Shown one piece after another: positions 50,543 through 59,811 of a stretch of 64,000 nt of DNA (its first letter is position 1; the number at the start of each line of letters is the position of its first letter). The stretch is from assembly GCF_019704555.1 (NCBI RefSeq), contig NZ_AP024745.1, forward strand, positions 2,042,001 through 2,106,000. The letters are read 5' to 3'. The position numbers and the translations under genes are program-made. Under the pieces are notes generated by a model that was not told the origin of the DNA, made no database searches, and was given only the letters and a program-made list of their open reading frames with translations. This DNA comes from Actinoplanes sp. L3-i22. Its GTDB lineage: Bacteria > Actinomycetota > Actinomycetes > Mycobacteriales > Micromonosporaceae.

Positions 50543-52021
50543 TCAGTGGTGGGCGGTGGAGGAGGCCGGGACCTCGGGGGCGATTACCGCCTGGTTGCGG
50601 CCTGCCGATTTGGCGACATAAAGGGCCTCGTCGGCCGCCCGCAGAAGCTCGGCCGGGGAGGCGAGGGGGCCGGGGGCGGCGGCCGCGCCGACCGAGGCGG
50701 TGACCGTGATCAGGGTCTGGTCGGTGACCTCGATCGGGAGGTCGGCGACGGCCTTGCGGGTGCGTTCGGCGATGATCGGCAGCTCGCCGGCGGTGACGTG
50801 CGGGACCAGGGCGATGAACTCCTCCCCGCCGTACCGGGCGAACACCGTGCCCGCGCGCCCGCCGGTGTTGAGCCGCTGGGCGAGCTCGCGCAGGACCCGG
50901 TCGCCGCCCGGATGCCCGTACGTATCGTTGATCTTCTTGAAATGGTCGATGTCGATCATGAGGAGGCCGATGTCGTAACCGGCGCGGGCGGCCCGCCGGC
51001 ACTCGGTGACGAGCGCCTCCTCGAAGTAGCGGCGGTTGCGCACCCCGGTCAGCCCGTCCGTGTCGGCGGCCTGCCGCTGCGCCGCGACCAGGCCCGCCAT
51101 CCGGGCCAGGACCAGCAGGAACATCACCGCGCAGGCGGCGCTGGTGAGCGGCACGTTCAGGTCCCGCCCGGCCAGGTTCTCGCCGAGCTGCAGACCGGGC
51201 ACCATCAGTACGGCGATGGTCAGCATGGTGAGCCGGGCCGGGGTCGCGGCCGGCGTGGTGGCCAGGCCGCGGGTGTCGAAGTCGCGCATCGTCGGGTGCA
51301 GCGCGCACGCGCCGATCAGGCCGAGCGAGACGACCCAGAGCCCGCCGGTGAACGGTTCGGTGGTGTTCTCCCCGCCGAGCAACCCCACCACGGCGTACAC
51401 GGTGTCCGCCGCGAACATCAGCAACAGGAACCCGAAGAGCAGCCGCAGCGCCGGACTGCGCCCGCCCGAGCGCAGCACCAGCCGGATCGCCAGGATCAGC
51501 AGCATCAGGTCGAGGATCGGGTACGCCGCCTCGGTCAGTTTCGCCGACAGCGTGAGCGTCGAGTCGTGGGCCACCGGCTCGACGAAGAACTCCCAGCTGA
51601 GCAGCCCGGCGCTGATCGCCACGACCAGCGCGTCCAGCCCGGTGGCGAGGTCCCAGCCCGGGGTGCGCCGCCGGATGAAGGTCAGCACCGCCGCCCCGGT
51701 CAGCAGCGAGCTGGTCAGGTAGAACACGTCGCTCGGGGTCGGCTCGGTCATCGCCCCGGTGCTCCACACGTCGAAGCTGTAGAGGACGTCCGCGACGGCG
51801 TAGCAGGCCTGGGCGACGGCGAGGGCGATCCAGCCGGCCGGGCGGGCCGGCCGGTTCAGCAGGATCCCGATCACGATCATGACCGGGGTGGCGCAGGTGA
51901 TCGTCAGGTACGGGATCTCGTAGCCGAGGAACGGCAGGCCACCGATCTGCCCCAGGCAGCGCAGCAGCGCGCAGACGGCGACGACGACGAGCCAGACTCG
52001 CCATGGCCGGATGCGTTCCAT
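50543..52021 (-). CDS. membrane diguanylate cyclase (GGDEF)
   Basis: 492 residues from ATG 52021. The first ~320 residues hold about ten membrane helices, a 7TM/MASE-like sensor with no named family. The GGDEF domain follows: DTDGLTGVRNRRYFEEALV, MIDIDHFKKINDTYGHPGGD and the active loop RYGGEEFIAL (GGEEF, active form). I see no RxxD inhibitory site in front of it. Makes cyclic di-GMP. No EAL domain. The frame runs upstream into the neighbouring gene but ATG 52021 is the natural start. Confidence 0.93.
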   Translation of the reverse strand: MERIRPWRVWLVVVAVCALLRCLGQIGGLPFLGYEIPYLTITCATPVMIVIGILLNRPARPAGWIALAVAQACYAVADVLYSFDVWSTGAMTEPTPSDVFYLTSSLLTGAAVLTFIRRRTPGWDLATGLDALVVAISAGLLSWEFFVEPVAHDSTLTLSAKLTEAAYPILDLMLLILAIRLVLRSGGRSPALRLLFGFLLLMFAADTVYAVVGLLGGENTTEPFTGGLWVVSLGLIGACALHPTMRDFDTRGLATTPAATPARLTMLTIAVLMVPGLQLGENLAGRDLNVPLTSAACAVMFLLVLARMAGLVAAQRQAADTDGLTGVRNRRYFEEALVTECRRAARAGYDIGLLMIDIDHFKKINDTYGHPGGDRVLRELAQRLNTGGRAGTVFARYGGEEFIALVPHVTAGELPIIAERTRKAVADLPIEVTDQTLITVTASVGAAAAPGPLASPAELLRAADEALYVAKSAGRNQAVIAPEVPASSTAHH

Positions 52022-52071
52022 GGGACAAGCGTCGGGGCCTTCGGTTGCAGATCGGGTGCGTTGCCGGAGTG

Positions 52072-53901
52072 TCAGAGTTTTCGGGCCCGCAGATGCTCGG
52101 CCACCGACCAGGCCTGGAACGGGCAACCGGTGCCGGTGTGCGGGGCGTCGCCGTCGGCGGTCTCCGAGATCGAGCCGAGGCCGTACTCCTCCAGGTGCCC
52201 GGTGATGTCGCCGAGCACATCGGGCAGCTCGACGCCGAGCCGGTGCCAGGCTTCGACGTACGGGCCGGTGAGCCACGGCCAGACCGTGCCGGTGTGGTAC
52301 GCCCGGTCCCGCTCGCCCGGCCCACCCGCGTGCCGCCCGTGATAGCCGTTCGTGCCCGGCGCCTGGCTGCGCAATCCGAGCGGGGTGAGCAGCGCCGCCC
52401 CGATCCGGGCCAGCACGGCCGGGTCCGGTCGCAGCGGCGCGTGCGGCAGCGACCAGGCCAGCAGCTGGTTCGGCCGTGTGGTGGGATCGCCGAGCACGTC
52501 CCGCAACTCCCCGGACGGGGTGGGGAAGGACCGCGCGAAGCTGTCCCGGGCCTTGGCGTGCAGGGCCGTGAACGCGTCACCGAGACCGGCCAGCGCGTTG
52601 ACCCACAAAGCATTGATATCAACCGCTTTCCCGGTACGGGGTGTCACCGGCACCCCGTCCACCCGCGCGTCCATCCAGGTCAGCGCCGCCCCGGGAGCGC
52701 CCTGGACGAGCAGGCCGTCGACCGGGTCGGCCTTGATCCCGTAGCGGGTACCGGACAGGTGGTGATCGATCACCGCCACCAGCGCGGGCCGCAACGCGGC
52801 GGCGAGGTCGGTGTCGCCGGTGACCGTCACGTGCCGGTCCACCGCGTGCAGGAACCACAGCGTCCCGTCCGCGGTGTTGTACTCGACCGTCCCGGTGTCC
52901 GCGGTGTTCGCCAGCATCCCCTCGGAGAGCGTCGCGGCGTACGAGAGCAGCAGCTCCCGGCCGAGCGAGAAGCGCCCGGTGGCCAGGAACAGCCCCTCGT
53001 AGCTGATCATCGTGTCCCGCGACCAGGCGCCGAACCACGGGTACCCGGCGACCACGTCCGGCCCCTTGATCACGAACGCGTCGGCGGCCAGGACGAGCGC
53101 CGCGTCGGCGGGCGCGGCGGCGGCGACCACCTCGCGGTTGCGGCGCCGGGTGGCGTCCACGGCGGACCCGGCGACCGGGGGATCGTCGAGGTCACCGGCC
53201 CAGGCGAGGACCTCGACGGGACGCTCGAGGGCGGAGGTGAAGCTACCCACGTACCGCAAATTTTCTTGATCTTGAAGGCCGCGCGCCGCCTCCTCGCGGT
53301 AACGGACCCCCCGGAACCACTCGCCGGCCGCGGCGAAGCCCGGCCCGGCGATCCGGTAGGCGCCCTCGACGACGCAGCCGTCCGCGGTCGTGGCCACCGA
53401 GAGCGTGGGACCCTGCTCCGCGTGCGCGTCGCGCCACGCGCAGAGCGCCTCCAGCGTGAGCCGGACCGGCGCGCCGGCGATCTGCCGGTGCACGATCGAG
53501 ACGGCCGGCCGCCCGTGGACCGTCGCGATCTCCCGCTCGATCACCACGTCGCCGATCCGCCACCGCCACCGCGGCACCCCGTCGATCAGCGCGAACGACG
53601 ACAGCAACTCGTGCCCGCGCGGCTCGATCGCCCCGCCGGCCCACTCGTGACAGCCCAGCCGCACCCGCGCGCCGGAGGCCAGGGTCAGCACCGGATCGAG
53701 GGACGCGAGGCCCAGCATGCGGGACGCGGGTGTTGTTCCCGCCACTATCAGTAACCCGTGATACCGCCGCGTGCGCAGCCCCGTGACGGTGCCCATGGCA
53801 TAGCCACCGACCCCGTCGGGTAAAAGCCACTCACGGGTCGATCCGCTGGTCAGATCGGTACATAGCTGTGGTCCGAAGACGATCGGCCGCACGGTGGACA
53901 T
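52072..53901 (-). CDS. amylo-alpha-1,6-glucosidase / glycogen debranching-type GH
   Basis: 609 residues from ATG 53901 (GGAGG 10 nt upstream). N-terminal domain with REWLLPDGVGGYAMGTVTGL RTRRYHGLL-type motif (positions ~25-55), then an alpha/alpha toroid with WFGAWSRDTMISYEGLFLAT, KAVDINALWVNALAG and YHTGTVWPWLTGPYVEAWHR. This is the bacterial debranching enzyme family (GH133-like) that removes alpha-1,6-linked glucose from glycogen stubs. No signal peptide; cytosolic. Divergent from a GH63-like gene across 99 bp, so the two may be co-regulated. Confidence 0.88.
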   Translation of the reverse strand: MSTVRPIVFGPQLCTDLTSGSTREWLLPDGVGGYAMGTVTGLRTRRYHGLLIVAGTTPASRMLGLASLDPVLTLASGARVRLGCHEWAGGAIEPRGHELLSSFALIDGVPRWRWRIGDVVIEREIATVHGRPAVSIVHRQIAGAPVRLTLEALCAWRDAHAEQGPTLSVATTADGCVVEGAYRIAGPGFAAAGEWFRGVRYREEAARGLQDQENLRYVGSFTSALERPVEVLAWAGDLDDPPVAGSAVDATRRRNREVVAAAAPADAALVLAADAFVIKGPDVVAGYPWFGAWSRDTMISYEGLFLATGRFSLGRELLLSYAATLSEGMLANTADTGTVEYNTADGTLWFLHAVDRHVTVTGDTDLAAALRPALVAVIDHHLSGTRYGIKADPVDGLLVQGAPGAALTWMDARVDGVPVTPRTGKAVDINALWVNALAGLGDAFTALHAKARDSFARSFPTPSGELRDVLGDPTTRPNQLLAWSLPHAPLRPDPAVLARIGAALLTPLGLRSQAPGTNGYHGRHAGGPGERDRAYHTGTVWPWLTGPYVEAWHRLGVELPDVLGDITGHLEEYGLGSISETADGDAPHTGTGCPFQAWSVAEHLRARKL

Positions 53902-54000
53902 GGAAGGGGACCTCCGACCATGGGGAAGAATCGGCGAGGCCGACACACTTGACACCAGACCGTGACAGTCTCAGTGTGATCGACTCCTGACCGTAATTTC

Positions 54001-56637
54001 GTGGGGATGGTGAGAACGGACGTGTCGGAGCGGGATCGGCTGGCCCAGGCCGACTCCGGCGAGCAGCCGTGGCGCGCCTGGGGTCCCTACCTCTCCGAGC
54101 GGGCGTGGGGCACGGTCCGCGAGGACTACAGCGAGCACGGGACGGCGTGGGACTACTTCCCGCACGATCACGCGCGATCCCGGGCGTACCGGTGGAACGA
54201 CGACGGGATGGCCGGCGTCTGTGACGATCGGCAGACGTTCTGCTTCGCGCTCGCGCTCTGGAACGGCAAGGACCCGATCCTCAAGGAACGGATGTTCGGC
54301 CTCGGCGGCGACGGCGGCAACCACGGCGAGGACGCCAAGGACTACTGGTGGTACCAGGACTCGACGCCGACCCACTCGTGGATGAAGTGGCGTTACCACT
54401 ACCCCCAGGCCGAGTTCCCGTACGACCAGCTGGTCCGGGTGAACGGGCAGCGCTCCCGGACCGAGAGCGAGTACGAGCTGGTCGACACCGGCATCTTCGA
54501 CCAGGACCGGTTCTGGGCGGTGACCGTCGACTACGCCAAGTCCTCCCCGCGCGACATGTGCATCGCCGTCACCGTCTCCAACCGCGGCCCGGAGAAGGCC
54601 ACCCTGCACGTGCTGCCGACGCTGTGGTTCCGCAACACGTGGTCCTGGGGGCTGCCGAACCGTCCACAGCCGTCGCTGACCGGGACCCCGGGCCGGATCG
54701 CCGGGCGGCACCGCTCGCTCGGCTACGTGACCCTGGACGCGGAGGGCACGCCACCGGCGCTGGTCTGTGACAACGAGACCAACTCCCAGCGTCTCTGGGG
54801 GCTGCCGGGCCGCAGCCCGTACCCCAAGGACGGGATCAATGATTTTCTGATCTCGGACATGCCGACGGTGAATCCGAACGGGACCGGCACCAAGGGATCG
54901 CTGCACTACGAGCTGACGCTGAAGCCGGGGGAGACCCGGACCATCCGGCTCCGCCTGGCGCAGACCGACGCGCCGTCGCCGCCGCTCGACCTGGGCCGGG
55001 ACTGGACCGCGGTGATGCGCGACCGGCTCGCCGAGGCCGACGCGTTCTTCGCCGGGATCATCCCGGCCGCGGCCTCCGCCGACGAGGCCGCGGTGGCCCG
55101 GCAGGGCATCGCCGGTCTGATGTGGGGCAAGCAGTTCTACCACTTCGACGTGAAGCAGTGGCTGGTCGGCGACCCGGGCAACTCGCCACCGCCACCGGGC
55201 CGGCGCTACGGGCGCAACAACGGCTGGTGGCACATGAACAGCTTCGACGTGATCAGCATGCCGGACCCGTGGGAATACCCCTGGTACGCCGCGTGGGACC
55301 TGGCCTTCCACTGCGTGAGCATCAGCCGCGTCGACCCGGGCTTCGCCAAGTCCCAGCTCCTGCTGCTGCTCCGCGAGTGGTACATGCACCCCAACGGCCA
55401 GATCCCCGCGTACGAGTGGTCGTTCGCCGACGTGAATCCGCCGGTGCACGCGTGGGCCGCGCTGCGGGTCTTCGAGATCGACGGCGGCCGCGACTACGAC
55501 TTCCTGTCCCGGGTGATGCACAAGCTGCTGCTCAACTTCACCTGGTGGGTCAACCGCAAGGACGTCGGCGGCAACAACGTCTTCGAGGGCGGCTTCCTCG
55601 GCCTGGACAACGTCGGCCCGTTCGACCGGTCGGCCGCGCTGCCGGTCGCCGGCGTGCTCGAACAGTCCGACGGCACGGGCTGGATGGCGATGTACGCCCT
55701 CAACCTGCTCGACATCTCGATCATCCTGGCCCTGCACGACCGGTCCTACGAGGACATGGCCACCAAGTTCCTCGAGCACTTCATGTACATCGCCGAGGCG
55801 GCGTACCGGCAGGGGCTCTGGGACGAGGAGGACAGCTTCTTCTACGACGTGCTGCGCCTGCCGGACGGGCACAAGGTGCCGCTCAAGGCGCGCTCGATCG
55901 TCGGCCTGCTGCCGCTCGCCGCGACCACCCGGCTCACCTCGGAGACCCTCAACCGGCTGCCCGAGGTGAACGCGCGCGTCCGGTGGATGCTGCACAGCCA
56001 GACCGACTACGGCGACGTGATCAGCGCGCGGCGGCTGGGCGGCGCGGACCGCCGCCGCCAGCGCCTGCTGAGCATGGTCGGCCAGGAACAACTGCTGCGG
56101 ATCCTGGCGCGGTTGCTGGACCCCGAGGAATTCCTTTCGCCGTACGGGCTGCGCACGCTCTCCCGGGCCCACCTGGAGAAGCCGTTCACGGTGTCGCTGG
56201 GCGGCTCCGACTTCACCGTCGGCTACGAGCCGGCCGAGAGCACCAGCGGCCTGTTCGGCGGCAACTCGAACTGGCGCGGCCCGGTCTGGATGCCGGTCAA
56301 CTACCTGCTGGTCGAGGCGTTGCGGGAGTTCGCCGAGTTCTACGGCGAGGACCTGCGGGTGGAGTACCCGACCGGCTCGCAGACCAAGGTCTCGCTCGCC
56401 GAGGTCGCCGACGACCTGGCGCGCCGGTTGATCGCGCTGTTCGTCCCGGACGCGGACGGGCATCGCCCGATCTACGGCGCCACCGAGCTGTTCCAGATCC
56501 ACCCGGACTGGAAGGACCTGGTCGTCTTCCCGGAGTACTTCCACGGCGACAACGGGGCCGGCCTGGGCGCCTGGCACCAGACCGGCTGGAGCGCCCTGGT
56601 CGTCGACCTGATCCTCACCCTCCACGAGCCCCGCTGA
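54001..56637 (+). CDS. GH63-like glucosidase
   Basis: 878 residues (GTG 54001; ATG 54007 is equally good). Starts WRAWGPYLSERAWGTVREDY and has YFPHDHARSRAYRWNDDGMA, LALWNGKDPILKERMFGL, DYWWYQDSTPTHSWMKWRYH, SFADVNPPVHAWAALRVFEI and NSNWRGPVWMPVNYLLVEAL, as in the large bacterial MGH1/GH63 glucosidases with an (alpha/alpha)6 barrel. No signal peptide. Likely releases glucose from a cytosolic oligosaccharide; exact bond unknown. A perfect hairpin terminator follows. Confidence 0.87.
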   Translation: MGMVRTDVSERDRLAQADSGEQPWRAWGPYLSERAWGTVREDYSEHGTAWDYFPHDHARSRAYRWNDDGMAGVCDDRQTFCFALALWNGKDPILKERMFGLGGDGGNHGEDAKDYWWYQDSTPTHSWMKWRYHYPQAEFPYDQLVRVNGQRSRTESEYELVDTGIFDQDRFWAVTVDYAKSSPRDMCIAVTVSNRGPEKATLHVLPTLWFRNTWSWGLPNRPQPSLTGTPGRIAGRHRSLGYVTLDAEGTPPALVCDNETNSQRLWGLPGRSPYPKDGINDFLISDMPTVNPNGTGTKGSLHYELTLKPGETRTIRLRLAQTDAPSPPLDLGRDWTAVMRDRLAEADAFFAGIIPAAASADEAAVARQGIAGLMWGKQFYHFDVKQWLVGDPGNSPPPPGRRYGRNNGWWHMNSFDVISMPDPWEYPWYAAWDLAFHCVSISRVDPGFAKSQLLLLLREWYMHPNGQIPAYEWSFADVNPPVHAWAALRVFEIDGGRDYDFLSRVMHKLLLNFTWWVNRKDVGGNNVFEGGFLGLDNVGPFDRSAALPVAGVLEQSDGTGWMAMYALNLLDISIILALHDRSYEDMATKFLEHFMYIAEAAYRQGLWDEEDSFFYDVLRLPDGHKVPLKARSIVGLLPLAATTRLTSETLNRLPEVNARVRWMLHSQTDYGDVISARRLGGADRRRQRLLSMVGQEQLLRILARLLDPEEFLSPYGLRTLSRAHLEKPFTVSLGGSDFTVGYEPAESTSGLFGGNSNWRGPVWMPVNYLLVEALREFAEFYGEDLRVEYPTGSQTKVSLAEVADDLARRLIALFVPDADGHRPIYGATELFQIHPDWKDLVVFPEYFHGDNGAGLGAWHQTGWSALVVDLILTLHEPR

Positions 56638-56654
56638 TCCCCGGAACAACGCGA

Positions 56655-56682
56655 CGAGGGCACACCGATCGGTGTGCCCTCG
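56655..56682. terminator. bidirectional hairpin terminator
   Basis: Perfect 28-nt palindrome: CGAGGGCACACCGA pairs with TCGGTGTGCCCTCG. It lies between the end of the GH63-like gene (56637, +) and the end of a small gene on - (56697), so it probably ends both. Confidence 0.8.
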
Positions 56683-56696
56683 ATGCTCGGAACGGG

Positions 56697-56969
56697 TCAG
56701 TGGCCGCGGCTGACGATCTCCTCGGCGACGTGGCGGAGTTGTTCGTGGTCGGGGTGGAAGCCGGCCGCGATGTCCGGGTGCAGACCGGCCTTCGCCTGGT
56801 CCAGGAGCATCGTGGTGACCTGCTCGACGTTCTCGCCGGCGTACCGCTGCCGGATCTTGACCGTCGCGGCCTGCAGGGCCGAACTGAGCTGGTCCTCCAA
56901 CGGGCCGCGCAGTTTTTCTTCCACCGGGGTGAGCGTCTGCGGATCTAGAGTGACGTGCGGCTCAGCCAA
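56697..56969 (-). CDS. small conserved hypothetical protein, 90 aa
   Basis: 90 residues, mostly helical and amphipathic (TPVEEKLRGPLEDQLSSALQ; VEQVTTMLLDQAKAGLHPDI), His-rich towards the end. No membrane segment or known motif. ATG 56969 lies 7 bp before the end of the upstream same-strand gene (56962), so the two overlap slightly. I recognise no function. Confidence 0.65.
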   Translation of the reverse strand: MAEPHVTLDPQTLTPVEEKLRGPLEDQLSSALQAATVKIRQRYAGENVEQVTTMLLDQAKAGLHPDIAAGFHPDHEQLRHVAEEIVSRGH

Positions 56970-57702
56970 GATGTCCTCCGAAGGTCAACGACGCTGTGCG
57001 GGTACCCGTCGACCAACCCTCAGTAAACCCCGCCGGGTGTTCCCCGCGCTCAGTTTTCACCTCCACGGATGAACCGAACACCGTCTCCTCGATCAACCGC
57101 CGCCGCGACAACCGGGGAAGCCGGTTCAGCACCGGCCGCACCTGCGCCTGGCTGACCAGCCGATGCCGCCGCACGGTGGCCAGCACCATCGCCGCCTCGG
57201 CCCGGTCGCCGGCCCACTCCACCGCGTCGACCAGTGCCCGGGCCGCGGTGGTGCACGGCGGGGAGACCGTCGGGCAGATGTCCACACTGCTCAGTCGCCG
57301 GGTCCGGTGCACCCGAACCCCGTCCGGTGGATCCCGGTCCGGCCGGCTGCTGTGGACCAGCACGTGCACCGGCAGGACGCCGAGCACCAGACCGCCGGCC
57401 GGCCACCCGGCCCAGTCGAAGCGGCGCAACCCGAACACCCGCAGCGCGCTCGCCCCGGCCAGCAGGGCGGGCCGCCCGTTGCCGGCGGCGAGACTGGCCG
57501 CCCACCACATCTGGCGCTCGCCGGCCTCCTCGGGCCGGGCGCAGTAGAGACCGCGGTGAATGCGTTGCCACTCGCCGGCCCGGACCCGGTGCCGGACGGT
57601 CTTCTCGCTGAGGAACCGCCGCGCCTGCTGCCAGGTGATCAGGCCGGCCTGACGGATCAGGAGCGCGTTCATCGTCTGGGCGCTACGTCGATCGATCGGC
57701 AT
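56962..57702 (-). CDS. AbiEi-antitoxin-like winged-helix protein
   Basis: 246 residues from ATG 57702. N-terminal winged helix of the AbiEi type (LLIRQAGLITWQQARRFLSE, VRHRVRAGEWQRIHRGLYCA), then VLVHSSRPDRDPPDGVRVHR and TTAARALVDAVEWAGDRAEA. Many such actinobacterial proteins go on into a DUF559 nuclease-like domain; here the protein stops after RRRLIEETVFGSSVEVKTER, so it may be truncated. No AbiEii-type toxin gene is beside it. It is probably an orphan regulator rather than a working toxin-antitoxin. Confidence 0.7.
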   Translation of the reverse strand: MPIDRRSAQTMNALLIRQAGLITWQQARRFLSEKTVRHRVRAGEWQRIHRGLYCARPEEAGERQMWWAASLAAGNGRPALLAGASALRVFGLRRFDWAGWPAGGLVLGVLPVHVLVHSSRPDRDPPDGVRVHRTRRLSSVDICPTVSPPCTTAARALVDAVEWAGDRAEAAMVLATVRRHRLVSQAQVRPVLNRLPRLSRRRLIEETVFGSSVEVKTERGEHPAGFTEGWSTGTRTASLTFGGHLG

Positions 57703-57865
57703 GCTTCCAGCATTCGCGCTCTGACCTGCGCTCTCCAGCCCCTGTGGACAACGCCGGCCGGGGACCGCGGCGTGGGCCCGGATCCGGGGGCGACAGCAGG
57801 ACACAGAACGGGTCGGTGGCCCAAGGTGAGGCTCTCGATCCCCTTGGACCACCGACGCCCTATCG

Positions 57866-59671
57866 CTACCCGTTCGTGAGCGGGCTAACCACTTCCGCCA
57901 GCAAAGGTGGGAGAAGTTCCCGAAGAACGTCGATGCCGTCCCGGCTCAGCACCGACTCCGGATGGAACTGCACCCCGGCGAACGTGCGCCCGCGCAGCGC
58001 GTGCACCGCCCCGTCCGCCGGGTCCCGGGCGATCTCCACCGGCCCGTATCCGGACGTGATCGTCGTCCCGTCGGCGACCGCCGCGAAACTGGAGTAGAAG
58101 CCGACCCGCCGGACCGTCCCGAACAGGTCCACGTCCCGGGCCAGCCCCTGATAGGTCTGCGCCCGCCGGAACAGCGCCAGCCCCAGGTGCGCCGCGAGCA
58201 GCTGCTGGCCCAGGCAGACCGCGAACAGCGGCCGCCCGGACGCCAGCCGGGCCGCCACGATCGCCCGCATCGCCACCATCTTCGGCTCCCCGGGCAGCAG
58301 TGACGGGTCGCCCGGGCCGGGCCCGACCACCAGCAGGTCGGCGTCCGGCACCGGGGCGGACCACGGCACCACCGAGACGGTCAGCCCGAGCGCCTTCAGC
58401 TGGTGCGCGAGCATCGCGGTGAACGTGTCCTCGCCGTCCACGATCACCGCGGACCGGCCCAGGAGCGCCGGGACGGCGAGCGCCCCCGCCTCCCGGGAGT
58501 CCAGCCAGAACCGCGCCAGGTCGGTGTTCCGCCCGGCGAGCGCCGCCTGTTCGGCCGGGCCGGCCACGGGCGGGAGCGACGTCCGTACCGGAATGGTCGC
58601 CGCACCCAGAGCGGACAGCAGGCCGGCCGCCTTGGTGTGGGTCTCGGCCACCTCGCCCGCCGCCGTCGAGTGCCGGACCAGCGTCGCCCCGACCGGCACC
58701 CGCAGCGTGCCGTCCGGCGTGATCTCCGCGGTCCTGATCAGAATCGGCGCGTCCAGCGACTGCGTGCCGTCGTCGTCCACCGACAGCAGCGCCAGCACCC
58801 CGGCGTAGTACCGCCGCCCGCGCCGCTCGTGCCGCGCGATCACCCGGCACGCGTTCTCGATCGGGCTGCCGGTCACCGTCGGCGCGAACATGGTCTCCCG
58901 CAGCACCTCCCGGACGTCCAGCGAACCCCGTCCGGCCAGCAGATACTCGGTGTGCGTCAGGTGCGACATCTGCTTGAGGTACGGCCCGGCCACCTGCCCG
59001 CCGTGCTCGGCGACGGTCGCCATCATCTTCAGTTCCTCGTCGAGGACCATGTACAGCTCCTCGACCTCCTTCGGATCCCGCAGGAAGTCGATCAACTCGC
59101 CGGATCCGTGCCGGAACGTCCCGCTGATCGGATTCATCATCACGATGCCGTCGTTGACGCTGACGTGCCGTTCCGGCGTCGCCCCGACCAGCGTGCGCGT
59201 GCCGGTATGCACCAGGAACGTCCAGTACGTCCCCTGCTCCTGGGTCAGCAGCCGCCCGAACGCGGCCCGCGCGGCGTCCACCGGATCCCCGTCCACCGAC
59301 GCCTCGAACACCCGATGGATCACGAAGTTCGCACCCTCGCCGTGCCCGATCTCGTCCCGCAGCACGTCCTCGACGATCGTGCCGTACTCGTCGTCGTCAA
59401 GATCGAACCGCCCGCCGGAGACCCGCAGCTCACCGGCGGGAAACTCACTCAGCGGCCGGGTCGTCCGCTCCCTGACCAGCAGGCACTCCAGCGGCGCCCC
59501 GTCGTCGACACAGTCGAAACCCCGTTCGGCGATCTGCCGATAGGGGACCACGGCCAGCACCGGTTGCCCGGGTTCGAGCGGAATGTTCGCGAGCGTATCC
59601 ACGGTGATCACGTCACCGGTGAGCACCTCGACGTACTCGGCGCCGTCGCGGTGCAGAAGAGCGAAAGGCAT
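57866..59671 (-). CDS. trpEG: fused anthranilate synthase TrpE-TrpG (PhzE-like)
   Basis: 601 residues from ATG 59671. Residues ~1-400 are the chorismate-using part: MNPISGTFRHGSGELIDFLR, KEVEELYMVLDEELKMMATV, SHLTHTEYLLAGRG and APTVTGSPIENACRVIARHE, the last three close to PhzE/anthranilate-synthase fusions. The C-terminal part is a class I glutamine amidotransferase with Cys486 (AVCLGQQLLAAHLG), His570 and Glu572 (QFHPES). I find no LLES Trp-feedback motif. A tryptophan leader peptide and terminator upstream mark it as a Trp-controlled anthranilate synthase rather than a phenazine enzyme, and no phenazine genes are near. Confidence 0.88.
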   Translation of the reverse strand: MPFALLHRDGAEYVEVLTGDVITVDTLANIPLEPGQPVLAVVPYRQIAERGFDCVDDGAPLECLLVRERTTRPLSEFPAGELRVSGGRFDLDDDEYGTIVEDVLRDEIGHGEGANFVIHRVFEASVDGDPVDAARAAFGRLLTQEQGTYWTFLVHTGTRTLVGATPERHVSVNDGIVMMNPISGTFRHGSGELIDFLRDPKEVEELYMVLDEELKMMATVAEHGGQVAGPYLKQMSHLTHTEYLLAGRGSLDVREVLRETMFAPTVTGSPIENACRVIARHERRGRRYYAGVLALLSVDDDGTQSLDAPILIRTAEITPDGTLRVPVGATLVRHSTAAGEVAETHTKAAGLLSALGAATIPVRTSLPPVAGPAEQAALAGRNTDLARFWLDSREAGALAVPALLGRSAVIVDGEDTFTAMLAHQLKALGLTVSVVPWSAPVPDADLLVVGPGPGDPSLLPGEPKMVAMRAIVAARLASGRPLFAVCLGQQLLAAHLGLALFRRAQTYQGLARDVDLFGTVRRVGFYSSFAAVADGTTITSGYGPVEIARDPADGAVHALRGRTFAGVQFHPESVLSRDGIDVLRELLPPLLAEVVSPLTNG

Positions 59672-59723
59672 GGTTCCTCGTTCCGGGCCAGGCGTCCGCC
59701 CACCGAGATCGACCATGCAGAAA

Positions 59724-59746
59724 CGGCCGCCTCGACGAGGCGGCCG
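59724..59746 (-). terminator. trp attenuator terminator hairpin
   Basis: CGGCCGCCTC-GAC-GAGGCGGCCG, a 10-bp perfect stem with a 3-nt loop, followed on the minus strand by a short TTT. It lies between the leader peptide and trpEG. The segment GGCGGCC on the transcript (59774-59768) can instead pair with the 5' arm GGCCGCC, giving an antiterminator. Confidence 0.8.
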
Positions 59747-59775
59747 CGGTTGTTACGCGCGAAGTGGGGCCGCCG

Positions 59776-59811
59776 TCAGGCGTGCCACCACATGCTCAAG
59801 CGCGTGCTCAT
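59776..59811 (-). CDS. trpL: trp leader peptide MSTRLSMWWHA
   Basis: An 11-codon reading frame with two adjacent Trp codons (TGG TGG at 59790-59785), stop at 59776-59778, about 30 nt before the attenuator hairpin. This is the classic trp leader arrangement seen in actinobacteria: low Trp stalls the ribosome on the Trp codons and prevents terminator formation. The ribosome site is weak; TAGGCT just upstream could be a -10 box, in which case the leader mRNA may be almost leaderless. Confidence 0.85.
   Translation of the reverse strand: MSTRLSMWWHA

Noticed and set aside
53971..56649. 892-codon open frame on the minus strand
   Set aside because: Antisense of the GH63-like gene, with no recognisable domain.
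56697..57702. Toxin-antitoxin pair
   Set aside because: The 90-residue neighbour does not resemble a toxin and the AbiEi-like gene has no AbiEii partner.
57866..59671. Phenazine-type biosynthesis gene (PhzE)
   Set aside because: No other phz genes nearby, and the Trp-Trp leader peptide and attenuator point to tryptophan synthesis.
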